The translations under genes were made by a program, and so were the position numbers. Below the pieces are notes generated by a model. The model did not search any database and had not been told where the DNA came from. It saw only the letters and a program-made list of their open reading frames with translations. 64,000 nucleotides of DNA from Strigops habroptila (Eukaryota > Chordata > Aves > Psittaciformes > Psittacidae), in assembly GCF_004027225.2 (NCBI RefSeq), contig NC_044277.2, positions 94,190,283 to 94,254,282 of the forward strand. Direction: 5' to 3'. This document shows, one piece after another, positions 48,087 to 61,700 of this stretch. Each line of letters opens with the position of its first letter. Positions within the stretch are counted from its first letter, which is position 1.

Positions 48087-50130
48087 GAAGTTTCTGCATT
48101 TTTTTAACATATTTTTCTGAAATATAATTTTGAAAAAATCTATGAATTTTTTATATGCCAGTGTAATTGCCACAATTATTAATGTACTATATAACACATA
48201 CAGTAATTTGTTATTATATAGTAGTGAGCTACCATCACTATTTCTTCCCCACCTAAAGGTCACCAGGTACGCAGTTTGGAGAGAGAACTTCCATCTCAAT
48301 TCTCTTGTTATTGCCATACTGGTCTCCAGAGTCCATTTTGGCTCTGAATTTAGAAAATTGAAATTCTTATCTCTCTGCCCATCCACCCTGTATAATTTGA
48401 GACCAATTCCAGAGTCCCTGATGCTTTTTTATGCTACATATATAGTAGAAATGCAGAACTGAGTTTCTCAACTCATCTGTCCTCTTTTGTCCAGATTAGT
48501 ACACTGAAGTCACAGCTACCACAGCCCCTTTCCCAACTTTAGATAGTGGCAGATTAGGTGGCCTAGAAAACCCAGCCATCTCACTCCACCTCATTGTGAC
48601 ATGAGAAATTTAGATGCAAAGAGGTAGTTGCCTGCATACCCATGGTAAGATTTACACCTCATAAGGGTTAGGATATGGAATATTCTTTACCTATTCACTT
48701 CTTTAATTTGAAGAATTTACTCACTGTATTTTACAAGCGTTTTCTCTCTTATTAATTGTTATTAATTAGCCTTGAAGGAAATGTTCTTTCAATTTCACCT
48801 TTATTTCCATTGTAATCACCTCTCATACAACAGAAGCCTCTTGTTTTTTCATGCTTGGCGCACATATATTGGAAAATGGGTTTATCTGAAGAGTCACACA
48901 GACTATCACAATTTATAACAGTGTGCTTAATTCTTTGGAACCAAACTGAGCACTAACTGCCTTGAGCTATTTGGTGGGAAATTAGATTTGTGCTAAACAG
49001 CTTAATGCTTTGGGGAGTGCAGAATAAACTAGATGTGGCAATTCTATGATTTCCAGAACTTCAGAATGATTATATTTTTATCAGTATCACTAAGCGTGAA
49101 TGTCTTTACCTTATTTTCTATGTATCGTTGTCCCAAAATGGATTTAAATAAATAAACTTGGAGTTACAAAACATCTCTAATTTAAAACACTTTACACTTA
49201 GAATACAGAATGAAATTTAAAAAGACTATTTGGGAGCAGTTTGATTGAAATCTTACCTTTTAGATAAAACTAAATCAGTAAATGTGATGTGCTTTCAGAT
49301 GGGCAAGCTCAAAGTAAAACCTGAATTGAAAACATGGAAAAATACTCCTATATTACTCCTTTTCCAAACTGCAGCAGGAGGACAGCCCTCTTAAATCCAT
49401 TCGCTCCTGACACTACACAGGTCACATGAGAGAAGGTGAAAGAGACAAAGAAAAGATGCTAAAATTATTTATATTCAACCATTTAAATGGGCATTCCAGC
49501 TGACACCACACTAATTCTGAATAACAGCCGCTCTTGTATGGACAAGAGTTCCTCATTTAAATTCCCAAATGCTGTTAATACAATATGATAATGCAACGCA
49601 ATTAGCTCTTCCAGCAAGACTTTATATTAGCACATCTTTTATTGCATGATGAAGTGCCATCTCCATTATGAAATCTCATAAAATACATTTAGCATGGCAA
49701 AAAAAAATATATATATTTACAGTAGCAGGACAATAGAAATTGTTAATGAGATGATGAAGCTTCTGGAGCAGTAATTATGTGGCTAAAAGGCAGTGATTGT
49801 CACACAGTACTTCCAAGGCAGGTCTCTGCAAGTGAGATCCATATTGCAATGCTTTATGTTAAATTCAATGCTGATTCTGCCTCTTACCATTCTCAGAATT
49901 GACAATTTTGTTGTCCTTACCAATGCTGTGGAAAGATAAAATATACAATGGAGGAATCTGGATTTGCAAACTCAGCCTGATTGCTGAGTTAAGAAAATAT
50001 AGGAACCTATCTTTGTGCTGAAAGTAGCAGAGTTTGAATATTTCCATATAGCTTTAGTCTGATGAACTAGCAAATCAAGCTCGACCCATCTGTCCAATTG
50101 CTGTTGCCAGATATTGGCCTTCATAGGGCT
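48087..50130. other. AT-rich non-coding stretch
   Basis: No gene recognised. 49490-49700 and 48700-48800 have many ATTA/TAAT homeodomain-type words and few low-complexity runs, as conserved developmental enhancers often do. Composition alone cannot show conservation. Confidence 0.5.
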
Positions 50131-50148
50131 AAAAAAAAAAAAAAAAAA
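50131..50148. repeat. Poly(A) run of 18
   Basis: Eighteen A without interruption. No attached retrocopy recognised. Confidence 0.85.
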
Positions 50149-51132
50149 TTACTTCAAAAATGAAAAAATGTGTTAAAATTTATCTTCCTTTTTGGTGTAA
50201 TTACCTAAAAAACTACTTGATTGGGTCTTTTTTTTATTAATATACTAATGTGTAAAGTGAAAAACTGCAAAGGTTTCACAAAGTTCTCATAGAACTTTCT
50301 ACATTTTAAAGTCTTTGCCAATGAACATGTTTTCGAGTAACTGGAGCTTTTAATAGGATTAGCTGTAATTGGGATTCATGTCATAAAGCAGAATTAGGCT
50401 TGAGCCTGCTGTGACAGGGAATGAGGAAGAACTAGGACAGAAAGAGAAAAGTAAGAACAATCTGGGGTACCTAATATAACACAATTAATATATCTGGAGG
50501 TCCATATTAACCTGAAAATCTAAATAACAATGAGGAAAAAACTTGTCCTGCTACCATTTCAAAAAAGTGTATATACACCATAAAATTGGAGTCTGTACAA
50601 ATCTAGACTTCTAACTTGGTGCCTTTCTTAGGAAGAGATTTGAAGAGCCAGATGCTGTCCTCATACAGCATGACTAATTATAGAGACTAATATACTAAAG
50701 CTTTAATAAAGGCTATTGGCAAGTAATTACCTCCATTAGTATTTCTAGACTTACATAATTGTAAATTGTTGTTAAATGATGCCCTTTCCTGTCAGATGCA
50801 TATCTACTAGGGTAGTGATTTTCATAAAGCCAATTTTAAATGTTGGAGAAGGTAGACACATTATTGAAAAGCAGAAACATATAATGAAACTAAGAACAGT
50901 ACCTGTGCTGTGTATGTAGATTGAAATCTTCAACCCATCAAGGTTGTTGAACAGACAGGAGTTAAAACAGATTCAATGGATTTCATTCTGCACTGTATAA
51001 TGGAAGTAATTTCTTCCCTGCAACAGCAAGTCTCCAAAGTTTTCATTAACTTCTCTTTACTGCTGATAAGACTCAGTAGAAGAAAACTTGTCCAGCTGAT
51101 GATAAAAATGATAGGGCTGTCTCTCTGGTTGT
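50149..51132. other. AT-rich non-coding stretch
   Basis: Nothing recognised. Confidence 0.55.
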
Positions 51133-51180
51133 TTATTATTATTATTTTTATTGCTGTTGTTGTTGCTTGTAGTTATTATT
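51133..51180. repeat. TTA/TTG trinucleotide tract
   Basis: (TTA)4, then tttta, then tgctgttgttgttgct, then ttatta. An imperfect trinucleotide tract. The plus-strand frame that crosses it (50976-51239) gets a hydrophobic run only from this repeat. Confidence 0.75.
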
Positions 51181-52778
51181 TTAAGCATATGATTATTGTT
51201 AGCATATTTATTAGTGCACAACATAATTTAATAGATTAATATTATACATCACAATATTTGGACAAAATTAAATTTTCATGTTAATAAAACACCATTAGGA
51301 AGGGCACAATCCCTGAGAAAATATTAAATATATCAGTGTTTATCGATACAGCTTGAATTTCAATTTTTAGAAAGGCAAGTGGGAAGACAATGTGTACAGC
51401 TGCAGCCACAATCACTCAATATGAACCATTCCTGTTTGAATTCTTGTGACCTTTCTGTGATTTCAGCACTTCAGTGAATCTCTCTCTGACATCAGTAATA
51501 CTGATCATTAAACAGCATACAATCCAGTTGAAAAGATCAGGGAAGACCAATTTCCACCAAGAGAGAAAAAAGACCCAACACAACTGTGTCAATCATTGTA
51601 AGTCTTCATTTGGTCTATTTTAGTGTCATTATGCAAGTCGGCAGAGCTAGGCATTAGCAATAATTCATCGTTTCCAGTAACAGAAATCATTTCTCATTTT
51701 GAAGATCTAATTTTTTTTAATCTCTATGCATGTTTAACTAAGTACTTTTTAAACTAATAAATTTATGTATTACACAATGTTTCCTATGTAGCTTTACCTC
51801 AGGCTTGCTTTACAGATATCTTTGTATTAAGTACTTAAGTACTTCACCTTTCTAAACAAAAGTTTGAATAAAAGGTCTTTGCCAAGGGACTCTTCAAGGT
51901 AAAGTAGACTAAGACAACCATCTTTTTGTCTTATGTTTCTCTGACCTCAGATCAGTGCAATGGTACATGGCAGCTATCTTAGGAGAAGAACTGGAGAAAG
52001 AAACACTGGTCAACAAGAGACTTACTCAAGTATTGCTAGGATAGGTCCAACGTAACAAAAAGAAATCAGGGACTGAGATTTCAGTGGGAACATTTTCATT
52101 TTTTTAATCTCTCAGAAGGAATCCTCTGCTCCATGTAGTTTTGTGTTTATATCATGGGAACCACCTGGACCACTGGGTTTTCGTACCATCTGTATGAGAT
52201 CATTGAAGCAAGAACAGAAGTCTCACAGCCCAAATGCTGTGCGCTTCTGGAGCCCTCCTGAAAGAATGAAGTAATGCTTGAGCTTATGATCAGTCACCAT
52301 GGTCTAGTCCTGAAGACAGCAAAAACACAACTACAAGAATTTGAGATATAAATAAATGCTAGTTACACACAAAAAATATTCAGATATGGAGGATATTTTC
52401 TTAATGGTGTTTACAAAGACACCTAACAGTATTTGAGATACTGCTAAGTGCTGCTGGATTTCAGTTGGAAAGGAACACCCAAGGTAGTATCTTTGCTAAC
52501 AAGTGGCACATCCCCACATACAGGCCAAAACCTTTGATGCTGAAGACCTGACATCCACACTACGTGAATTTCAAAGGAAGTTTATATCAGGTTAACTCCA
52601 GTCTGGTCTTGTGTATTGAAAACCCATTGAAAATCAACTTCTGGGTGAAGTTCATGGAAAGTTTCAGTCTGCAGCCTCTGGGGCTGCTCCCCAGTGTAAA
52701 CCCGCAGCAAGGTAGGAAGCTGGGAGATTCACTTCAAAAGCACAGTCAGGGCAAAGCAAGCAATTGCTAATACGGACA
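51181..52778. other. Non-coding stretch
   Basis: Nothing recognised. Confidence 0.55.
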
Positions 52779-52903
52779 TTGGTCTAGTGGGAGGTGTCCT
52801 AATGTACCTGGTCTAGTGGGAGGTGTCCCTGCCCATGGCAGTGGGGTTGGAACTAGATGATCTTAAGGTCCTTCCCAATCCTAACTATTCTATGATTCTA
52901 CGA
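52779..52903 (+). mobile_element. Sense CR1 3' tail, 125 bp, with internal duplication
   Basis: The CR1 3' UTR (tgtccctgcccatggcagtg, gaactagatgatcttaaggt) ends in two octamers, attctatg and attctacg. The 5' end is unusual: tggtctagtgggaggtgtcc is present twice, at 52780-52799 and 52809-52828, separated by 9 bases. Only one copy is expected. The element is nearly all tail, so reverse transcription stopped almost at once. Confidence 0.92.
52780..52828 (+). repeat. 20-bp direct duplication at CR1 5' junction
   Basis: tggtctagtgggaggtgtcc occurs at 52780 and again at 52809 (offset 29), exact over 20 bases. It lies at the truncated 5' end of the CR1 tail. Confidence 0.9.
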
Positions 52904-55900
52904 CACACCCAACTTGCTCTGGCATTTCAGTAGCTCCTACTTGATCACTCCTCTATGACCATAGGAAGACGAATGCTTTCGTGAATTCATCCCTGAATCT
53001 CAGCATAGCCTTCCTGAATTCAAGGAAAAAGTAAAATTTTAGGCATCCTCTCAGATTACTTCATAGGTAATGTTGGAGCATGCACATATTTTATCAGCCA
53101 TGACATGAAACATAAAGAAAACAAGGATTTCATGAACTGCTATGGCATCAGTCATTAAAGAAACTGTATAGACACTTCTTCTAAATCATTCATTAAAAAA
53201 ACAAAACAAAACAAAAAAACCAAACCCAAAACCAACGAAGGAATGTACATTATTTCAAGAAGAATTTTTTAACAAAAATTACTATATTCCTCATCAGTTA
53301 CACTTGATGTCTGATTTTGACTGTTCTACACATCATAATCTCAAACAAACAAAAGCAATGGACATGGCAGCAGCATGCAAAATGAGATGGGGATTTGGGT
53401 TAATATTCAGAGAGAACTTTTTTCCCTTGTTTCTCAGCTATCTTTTTTCCAGAAAATAGAAATTTGAGAGTAATTTCTAACACATTCAGAAGAAATCTGG
53501 CTATCTTAGCAGTCAGGACTGTATTTAAAAACATGTGTAAATACTTATGGATAGACAAGAGTACCTGGAATAAGTCATTTAGCTTGCGTGCATGTGAAGA
53601 GCCCAGCTCAGGAGGCAATTTTGGGGACTCTCCCAGATTCTTAAATGCTTGTTTAAGTTATTGGTTACTTAGGCCATGAGTATTGCAGTCAGTCTGTTCT
53701 GAAGGAAGGAATCCCTGGAGAGAAAACACTGTTTTGATTAATTTCCCCATTAATCACAGCACTTTAAAACGCATGGGGCCCATCATGCACAACTTAACAG
53801 GGACAAGGTCCTCCTCCGCAAGCACACCACCTACTCAGCACCCCTTCAGTCTTCAGTCCTCTGTCTTCAGGGATGTTGGGTCTTCCCAAGAGTGCCCACG
53901 GGACTGGCTTCATTTAAGCCAATGCTTACTGAAAAAGCCTTCAATTTGCTCTAGGAACTCAATGGCTTGCCTACGTACCTTCAGTGGAAGAAACATGGCT
54001 TTAAGATTTTTTCCCTCTCTCTTTCATTTATCATTCAGAATCTCTGGCTCCTTATGAACAAAGAGGAATATATATACTGTAGTTAATTTATGAGATGTGT
54101 TCGAGTATTAATCATTTCATATATCTCAAAACACATTTTGTAAGCTGGCCAAAGCAATATATAAATTTTTGTAATTTTTAAAACTTCGCAGTAAACTACT
54201 AAACACGGTGCTACAGCAATGTGCTGCTCACATATTTCTTCCTCAAGATCCTGATTTAAATTCAGGTTTATCAATAAAAACAAAGCCCTACCAAAACAGC
54301 TTTGGAATTTTAATTTCCTTTTGAAATAAAGGTGTCTTCTAGATAGGGCTAGTGTTGCTTGCCTCTGAACACTCTCTGCTTCCATTAGACAGAGTTTTTT
54401 CTTACAGCTGCTTAAATCCTATTTTCACAAGAAAAAAATAATAAAAGGAATTCTGCACCTCTAATCATCAAAGCAGCATAATTTAGGCCTTTATTGTGTC
54501 AGTCATGAATTGTCTTTCTTGTGAGCTCACAATGTCATAATATTCTTTTTGATTAATGAGGATCCTACAATTACAGTGTAGGAACCGTCATGCTGTACTG
54601 CAGAGACTGTCTAAAGGCAAAAATTACAGTTAATGCTAATGCATTACCAAAGAGTTAGGGGTGGAATTATTACTGTCAGTGAATGGAAAGGGTCTGCACC
54701 CACAAGACTAATAGCTTTTGTCGCTTCTGGAATGCAATTCTGGGCAGCCAATGAACTTTCACATGGGACCTCAAGAATTCCCACTCCTGCTTTTTGCATG
54801 TTTAACGCTGCTGCACACATTATCTGGAATACTTCTGCCCACCTAGGAGGCTGGCAGACGGGGCCGGAAGCCTTTGAGTGTGAAACAAAAGCAGATTATC
54901 AAAAGCTAGTTTGACTGAGTGGAAATCTAGTACACCAATAATAACAAGTTTCAGGCTTCACAGTACAATCAGCCTTTATCATGCAGGTTAGCAGCAATGA
55001 AGGGCAAGGTACTCGGAGACAGGCAGAGGACTTAATTTTACAAAAACAGTGCCAAAAGGCAAAAACAAATCAAATCAATGGCTATTCAAATCAATCCTTG
55101 TATTGTTAGAGGCTATTCGCTTCCTTGTTAGCTGCCAACAATGCATTTTTCCAACTGTAATCACCAAAAAAAAACAAATTTCACAAACCAATATACCTCA
55201 TGGTACAACCAGGTACCATGTGTCCAGACATTGGTACCTGCTTTAGAAACACCAGAATATTTTCTAGAATTGTCTCTGTGACTTATATAACTTAATCCCA
55301 TGACTAAAAAAATAGACAGGGACCTAAAAATTTTACATGCAGCTTAACTACTTTTCAGATTTTGCTCTCAGCAGTTTTAGAGACAGTACTCTAAGCTTTC
55401 TACTGTTTATTATTTTTCCACATCACTCAGTAGTACAAGTATATACTAAAGATCAAAACCATAGGACTTGAAATCTTGAAAACCAATTTTCCCTTTAAAA
55501 AATAAATACTCAGGATGGGAACGATTAAATAACAAGCGGCACAAGTGATGTCAAAAACCAAAGACTCTTTGATGCTGTACATTCAGAACACACTATCATC
55601 TTCCTTGAATCCTCCTCTTTTGTCACATCTCCTTATTTAATTTTGCTCTGGTAGAATGCATCGTGTTTGAACAACTCAAGTGGGGAGGCTCATTCCAACT
55701 TCCACTATGACAATGCCATTAAGTGAACACGTTTTGCAGTGGAAGAGACTGGCTGATGCAGCAGCTCAGTCATTATTCAGCAGACAGACATCCAGCTGAA
55801 AGCCATTAACCCAGAGAAAACAAATGACTGCTCTCAGACTTTGCCCCTCCAAATTTATGCTGCCTGGAAAGAAAAGTATTTAGCCCTGAATCCGAGGTCC

Positions 55901-57499
55901 CCTCAACATACAGACCTTTCTTTACAAAAAGCTTATTTTAAATATTTCTTTAAACTTGGAAAGGCAACATGTATCTAAGGGAATTGTTCTAGAAAGTAGG
56001 AGAAAAGAGGCAAATAATAGGCTAGGGCACAAGCAATTATTACATCATTTGCTACCACCTACAGGGCTTCAAGCATTAGGAAGGGGGAGAAGGAACAAAA
56101 ACATTTTGACCTGTCATGAGTTTTTGAAGTTCTGATTTAAAGTAAGAGTCTGTGATAAACAGGAGGTCAGGAGAATACATGATTCTGTAGCATGTCACCA
56201 TTTTAATTCTATTACTACTTTTTAAAATTAGCCAAAATATTTTAAGTACATTTGGTGATCTAATGATTAGTTTAATCAAATATCAAGCTTCTTAGATAAA
56301 TAAAAGATTCAACTTTATGATATGCTGATGTTGCCAAACTCCGTGAGAATTTAGCACCTAACTGAACTGGTCCTAAGATTATGGTGGACTGGTCGGTTTT
56401 ATATGGCAAACTTACCAGAAAACAGTTCACACTTAAAAACTCTCAACAACTCAATATATTCCATGCAACAAATGAATCCTATATGCAGCAAAATATTAAT
56501 AGATTTTTCCATTTTATTTCTTTTCTTATGAAAAGTTTCATGCAAATGGCATTTAGGAATTTGATCAATCATTTATATTCCATCATGTCATTTGGTAGTT
56601 CAAACTACAGTTTCAAAAATGTAAATTGATACATTGACTTTTCCAAACACTTTAAATCTATTTCTTTCAGAACAAAGTCAGAGAGAAAAAGGTATTTAAA
56701 GACCGGGAAAGAACATAAGGGTTTCATACTGTGTAAGGCTTGTAGGTTGTTTCAGAGTCCCAGTTCTGATAACTAGTAGTGAATATTTAGAGAAAAGTAT
56801 AAGAAATGAATATGACTAGTAGACATCTCCATGCCTGCCTTGTCTTCTAAATTTCTATAATCAGCAGGTTAAGATTCCCTGAGCCAAAATGCAATGGTCA
56901 GCAGCTGTCAGTGGATCGAGTGTCATGAACTTGTCTGTAGTTTTTTGAAGCCATTTTGAGGAAGGATTCATGCATCAAAACTAATCAGCAATGAGTATAC
57001 ATTCTGGGGCAGACCAAAATTCAGTACAGGTCTCCAATACCTCACCAGCAAAACACCTGATTTGGGAAATCATAGAACACTATGATGAAACACAGCCTTT
57101 CTTCTGGTGTTAGCTAAAGTGACAACACAGACTCCCATTTCTCCTGTTAAACTTGATCCGATGGTCATTTGCACCTAGAAGTTAACAGTGCAAGCATTTG
57201 AAAGGACTCACAAAATCATTTCTAAAGGCACTCTTAGAAGCCACTTCTCACCTAATGATGTCTTCCTGTTTCCACTGGTGTCAGTGGAAATTCCTTGTGA
57301 TTTGCAACAGAGCAGGTCTTTGGTAGACAAAAACTCACCTCTGCTCAGTGAGAAGTAACCCATGTACATCCTGTTCTTGGCCTCTACATTCATCATCCTC
57401 ATTCTGTAACACAGATGTTCATCCTTACAGGCTGACATCGCATTCCTTCTCATTGCACAAAAGACCAAATGCAACAGCATAAACTTTTTTTATTTCAGC
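52904..57499. other. Long non-coding stretch
   Basis: No gene recognised. An A/AAAAC tract lies at 53193-53236. 54460-54660 has enhancer-like composition (ATTA words, palindromic gtgagctcac at 54521-54530). Plus-strand frames at 53683-54057 (124 codons) and 54633-54914 show no domain. Confidence 0.5.
53193..53236. repeat. (AAAAC)n-like A-rich tract
   Basis: A runs with regular C interruptions (acaaaacaaaacaaaaaaac pattern). A simple sequence. Confidence 0.8.
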
Positions 57500-57725
57500 T
57501 GCCTGTTGCTGCAGGCAATTATCGCAAACAATCCCATGCAGAAGTTTATCTAGCTTCATCTTCAACAATTTTCAACCATCTCATTCCACTATTCTTCTGA
57601 AGGCAGTTCCACAACCTTCTGCAGAATGCTTGCTATTCCAGATAGTTAGAAACTGTCTTCTAACTATCAGCCTGAATTTTTTCAAGGGATCCATTTGTTC
57701 TTCTTCTAATATTGTTCTGTAGCAA
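57500..57725 (-). mobile_element. Ancient antisense CR1/L3-type LINE fragment
   Basis: The order of words follows the inverted 3' coding part of old CR1/L3 LINEs: 'ttccacaacctt', then 'gttagaaactgtcttctaac', then 'tcagcctgaattttttcaag', then 'ccatttgttcttcttctaat'. The family versions read roughly 'ttccagaac', 'gttagaaaccttc', 'agcctaaac' and 'cccatttgttcttgtgcc'. There are no terminal octamers and divergence is high, so this predates the other CR1 copies. The similarity is recalled, not computed. Confidence 0.65.
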
Positions 57726-58721
57726 CAAATTTTAGTCACTACTGAGTTGGGCTTGGATCAGGTTGTAACCTAAAGATAAAAAGATCATTGTATTGCATTT
57801 GTTTATGAACTAATTCCTCCTGTAGTTATTCTAATAGAAAATATGCAGTGAAGTGCTGAGAAATATAAATTAATGTCATTGGCAGTTAAAATGATAGCTT
57901 ATAAAGTTACATGACAATTAACAGGCTTCCTAAATTATAGTTCATGCTTTAAATTATTAATATCTAATTATCTATATATGTATATCTCTATAAGCTAATT
58001 ATCTGTAACATATAAAATACTTAAGCATTCTACAAAAGCTTCAGCCATTAATAATAGAGTAATTAAAAATTTATCAATAACGTGCTTTGAGTTAATTACA
58101 TAGAAAATATATTTATTACATATATTAGCCTGATGAACTGATTTGGCTTGTTAGAAGAAGCCTTTATATTCTGCTGGTGTCTTTCATAGTGCCTGAACCT
58201 CCTGCTGAGCTTAACCTTTGCACTTGTGGGAGCCACAGGCTCCTGCTCCTGCTCTGCACACAGCACTCACCTGTGCTGCTGATGGATGGGTTCGTGGAAA
58301 ACAGCCAGACAGGGTCGACCCTCTCCTGATGTACTTAAGGGAAAGTCAGGCCATAAAGCAACCACAAATGCTGCCATCTTCCCAAAGGTATACCTCCTGC
58401 ACCCACACATGCAGCGGAACCACAGATCTGCATTGGAGGGTGGCAGGGAGTGGCCACCCTGTTTAGGAAACTTAAACTCTGTTTTCTGGCATAGATAAAG
58501 CAGGCAGCTTGCTACCTCCAGCACTGCTGCCACTTCCAAGAGTCAAAGCTATTTACTTGTGTTTGATTTCATTGCAATTTGCCTTTAGAACAAGTATGCT
58601 AGGTCGAACAGTCATCAAGTAAGGCAGAGGGAGCTGGAGCTAGTCAGGAGACAAAATCTGCAGCACTCATCCCGAATAATGACCTTGTCAGACAGATTCC
58701 TCCAGTCCTCAGGACAGGATT

Positions 58722-58740
58722 AAAAAAGAAAAAAAAAAAA
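58722..58740. repeat. A-rich run
   Basis: Six A, G, then 12 A. A simple sequence. Confidence 0.8.
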
Positions 58741-61700
58741 TCAGTACCAAACAGATTAAACTGCACGTATTTTTATTCTCCCACAGCTACTTAGATACTT
58801 CAAGCACAAAAAGTAATGAGCGGTATTGTCCAGTACATGGCTGGAGTATTTGTCCATCCAAGTGTCGTATGAAGGTCACTCCCAAGGAACTGCTAGCCAA
58901 TTCCTCTGTTTGCTGATAAAACAAAATAAGACTCCTGCCCTTGCAACCCAAATTATACTATGGCTCTGTGAGGTAACTGCGCTTGGGTCCTAGTTCTCAC
59001 TGCAAGCTGATGGGCTACTTGATGTGTCACTAGTACACAGACAATCCTTAATAAACCTAAACGTTGGGGATTTTTTTCCTTACAAAACAGATTTTCACAC
59101 AACTCTTGCCTCTTTCCTAAAACAGTCTCTTTGTTCAAAGATGCCTCTAAAAGGCATGCTGAATAGTCTACTGTTAATAAATGTACATGGGCAAATACAC
59201 AGAAAAGCTGCTCCTTCAAACATAGTACCTATTTCTCCACACATGAGCAGAATGGGGAAGGACAGGCTTGCTTAAAGCTTGAATCCATTATAGCTCAGTG
59301 GCTGGAATCATTCCCGTGAAGGAGAAGTAAACTCCACTGTCAGTAAACTTTGTATTTTTACTTTACAGGTTATACAAGATTTGTGCTTCCCCACAAAATG
59401 ATTAAAAAATAAAATAATTAAAAAAATAATAAAATTCAAACAATTCTGCCACAGTTCCCCTGAGATCCTCTCCAATACCTATTGGAGACAATAAGGATTA
59501 TTTTGTTTTGCCTTAAATTAAACCAAAACCTCCAAAGACAACAGGGATAGATATATACAAACAGTATTTCCCTTAATGCAAAATCACACTAGCAGCTGGA
59601 CAGTATTTCCTTTCTTTCAAATATTCGCACTTGAAATAAGATAATATTCCAGAAGGTATATTTGTATATACATTGCTATCTATAATTTTGTCACAGACAA
59701 GTAATAGAATGAGTCACACCAAGATAAGTAATAGCAGATCACTGAAGTTAATGGTTTGGTCATTTTTTAATAATTTTTACAGTTTATTTTGTAATTTTTG
59801 GGGCCAAGAATATATCACTTAATTCCAGCTTCGAGTCTAACATTTGTGTAAGTTAAGTTTTGCATAATCTCTCAGAAAAAAAAGCCCCACGCTACCTCTG
59901 TATGCTTTAAATTTACTCTTGCTGGAGACAGCAAGGATATAGTGGAGACTGCTGCATGCCCATGAGAAGAAAGGCTGACCCATAGTTTTCACATGTCCAC
60001 TGCGCTAAAAGAGAAGTGGCCTCAGTGGTATAGAATTTAAGAAAATATATGAAATTTACCACACGCACATGCAGGATCAATAAAAAGATCCTGTGTGTGG
60101 TTTATTTTGCTCTTAAAAAAATATTACATCTTCTCCCAGTGACTGGAAGCATGTATGCACATACAGTATTTCATTTGGAAGATTAGTTAGCTTTCATAGG
60201 AATTAACAGAGAGTCCCATCATTCACAACTGACTTGAACAATAAAATCTGTTTTCTGTCATTAATCTGGCACCAACTGGCTGACTGGTCACCTATAGTGA
60301 GCTGTGAGAGATTGGAAGTGGGGAATGGTCATGTTTATTCACCAGATAGTACTGTGGAAAACAAACAAAAAATTATCTTGGGAAAACTGTGGGTCACAGA
60401 GAAGTTCTTGTCCGTTCAATGCAGGGCGCAAGTTTATTAATGTGATTCCTCAGAGCTCTTCTCTTACCCACAGTTCAGGGAAGGAAGCTAATTCCTTCTT
60501 ACAGGAGGAAGGAACGAAAAACAAATACACAGAAGATTGGTAAAAGTACAAAGCATATCACTGACAAGTCTTTGAAGAACTACTTATTCATTAATAATAT
60601 TTACTTAGCAATAACAGATGTTCGAATGTTAGCTCTTCAGTGTTTTAATACAGAATCTACTTCAATGTCATTACAGCAGGCCCTCAGCATGGCTGTAGAC
60701 CAGATTTCTGGATTTAAAACCGTATCTTTGCAGGAACACGTTTTACTCCAGGCACACTACTTGAGAAGTTGGCCTACTAGTTGGAGTAAGGACTTCAAAA
60801 TGGTCTGAATTTAGTCATTTTTGCTCAAACACAAGCAGCTTTAACAGTTTGAAATTTCAAGTCCTGAATGCTGTAAGCAAGCTCAGACACAGCTAGTTCA
60901 GAAAACATGTTTGTTCATCAACACAGGAGTCATTGTACAAGACCTTGGGAAACTCTCAGAAGGCAGAGTTTGGGCGAGGTTGTTAAAACTGGCAAAAATA
61001 GAGTAAAACCAACACCAAATTTTGGAGACAGCAAACCAGTGCCAGGTAGAACCAGATCTGCCTGATCAACTGAGCTCCACTTGACACCAGTTGATTTTCT
61101 GGTAGAAAAGTAGAAACACGTGTCAGTTGCGCCCTTTACAGATTTCTGATTTTGGAGATGGAAAAAAGCTGTACCTGTGGAGGTTGGTTGATTCTTCAGC
61201 CACCTCCATGATGACACATCCATGTGTTTAGATTCAGCTAAACTTTTCACAGGACTCCTCCAAATCCATATCAGAAGTAACTGACTGGTCACACATCTAG
61301 AGAAAACCAGAACGTGCAACACTGAGTGCAATTTTACATTCTACATTTCGGGGCATTCTGCTGTAGTGTGTACTCCTCAGCAACATTACCACGAGCTGAA
61401 AAAGGTGGGGATATGCTCCAAGATCAGCAATAGCTAAGGTATTGTGTATTTTCCCTGCAGTACAAGGTGCCACTCAACTATGGGCAGTTGTGCTTAGCAG
61501 GAGGTAAGAGCCTAGGTGAAACCCTCCCTATGTGTGTTTGGCATGCTCCACCTTTCTCTCTTTGAGTTGAATGAGTAATTTGTGGCAAAAGTGAGAGAGA
61601 ATTGCTACTTGCAAGGTGGAGTGGTAGTGTCTGTCAGCTGTTCCCTGAATACAGAAGCGACTGTGAGTCCAGGACCCTCATCACTCACTAACACAAAATA

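Noticed and set aside
50976..51239. Frame with a hydrophobic, membrane-like run
   Set aside because: The hydrophobic stretch is the translation of the TTA/TTG trinucleotide tract.
53683..54057. A 124-codon plus-strand frame
   Set aside because: The composition is Ser/Pro/Phe-rich without a domain, and no splice or start context supports it.
60930..61331. A 133-codon minus-strand frame
   Set aside because: No motif, signal or homology recognised. Its length is within chance for a 64-kb window.
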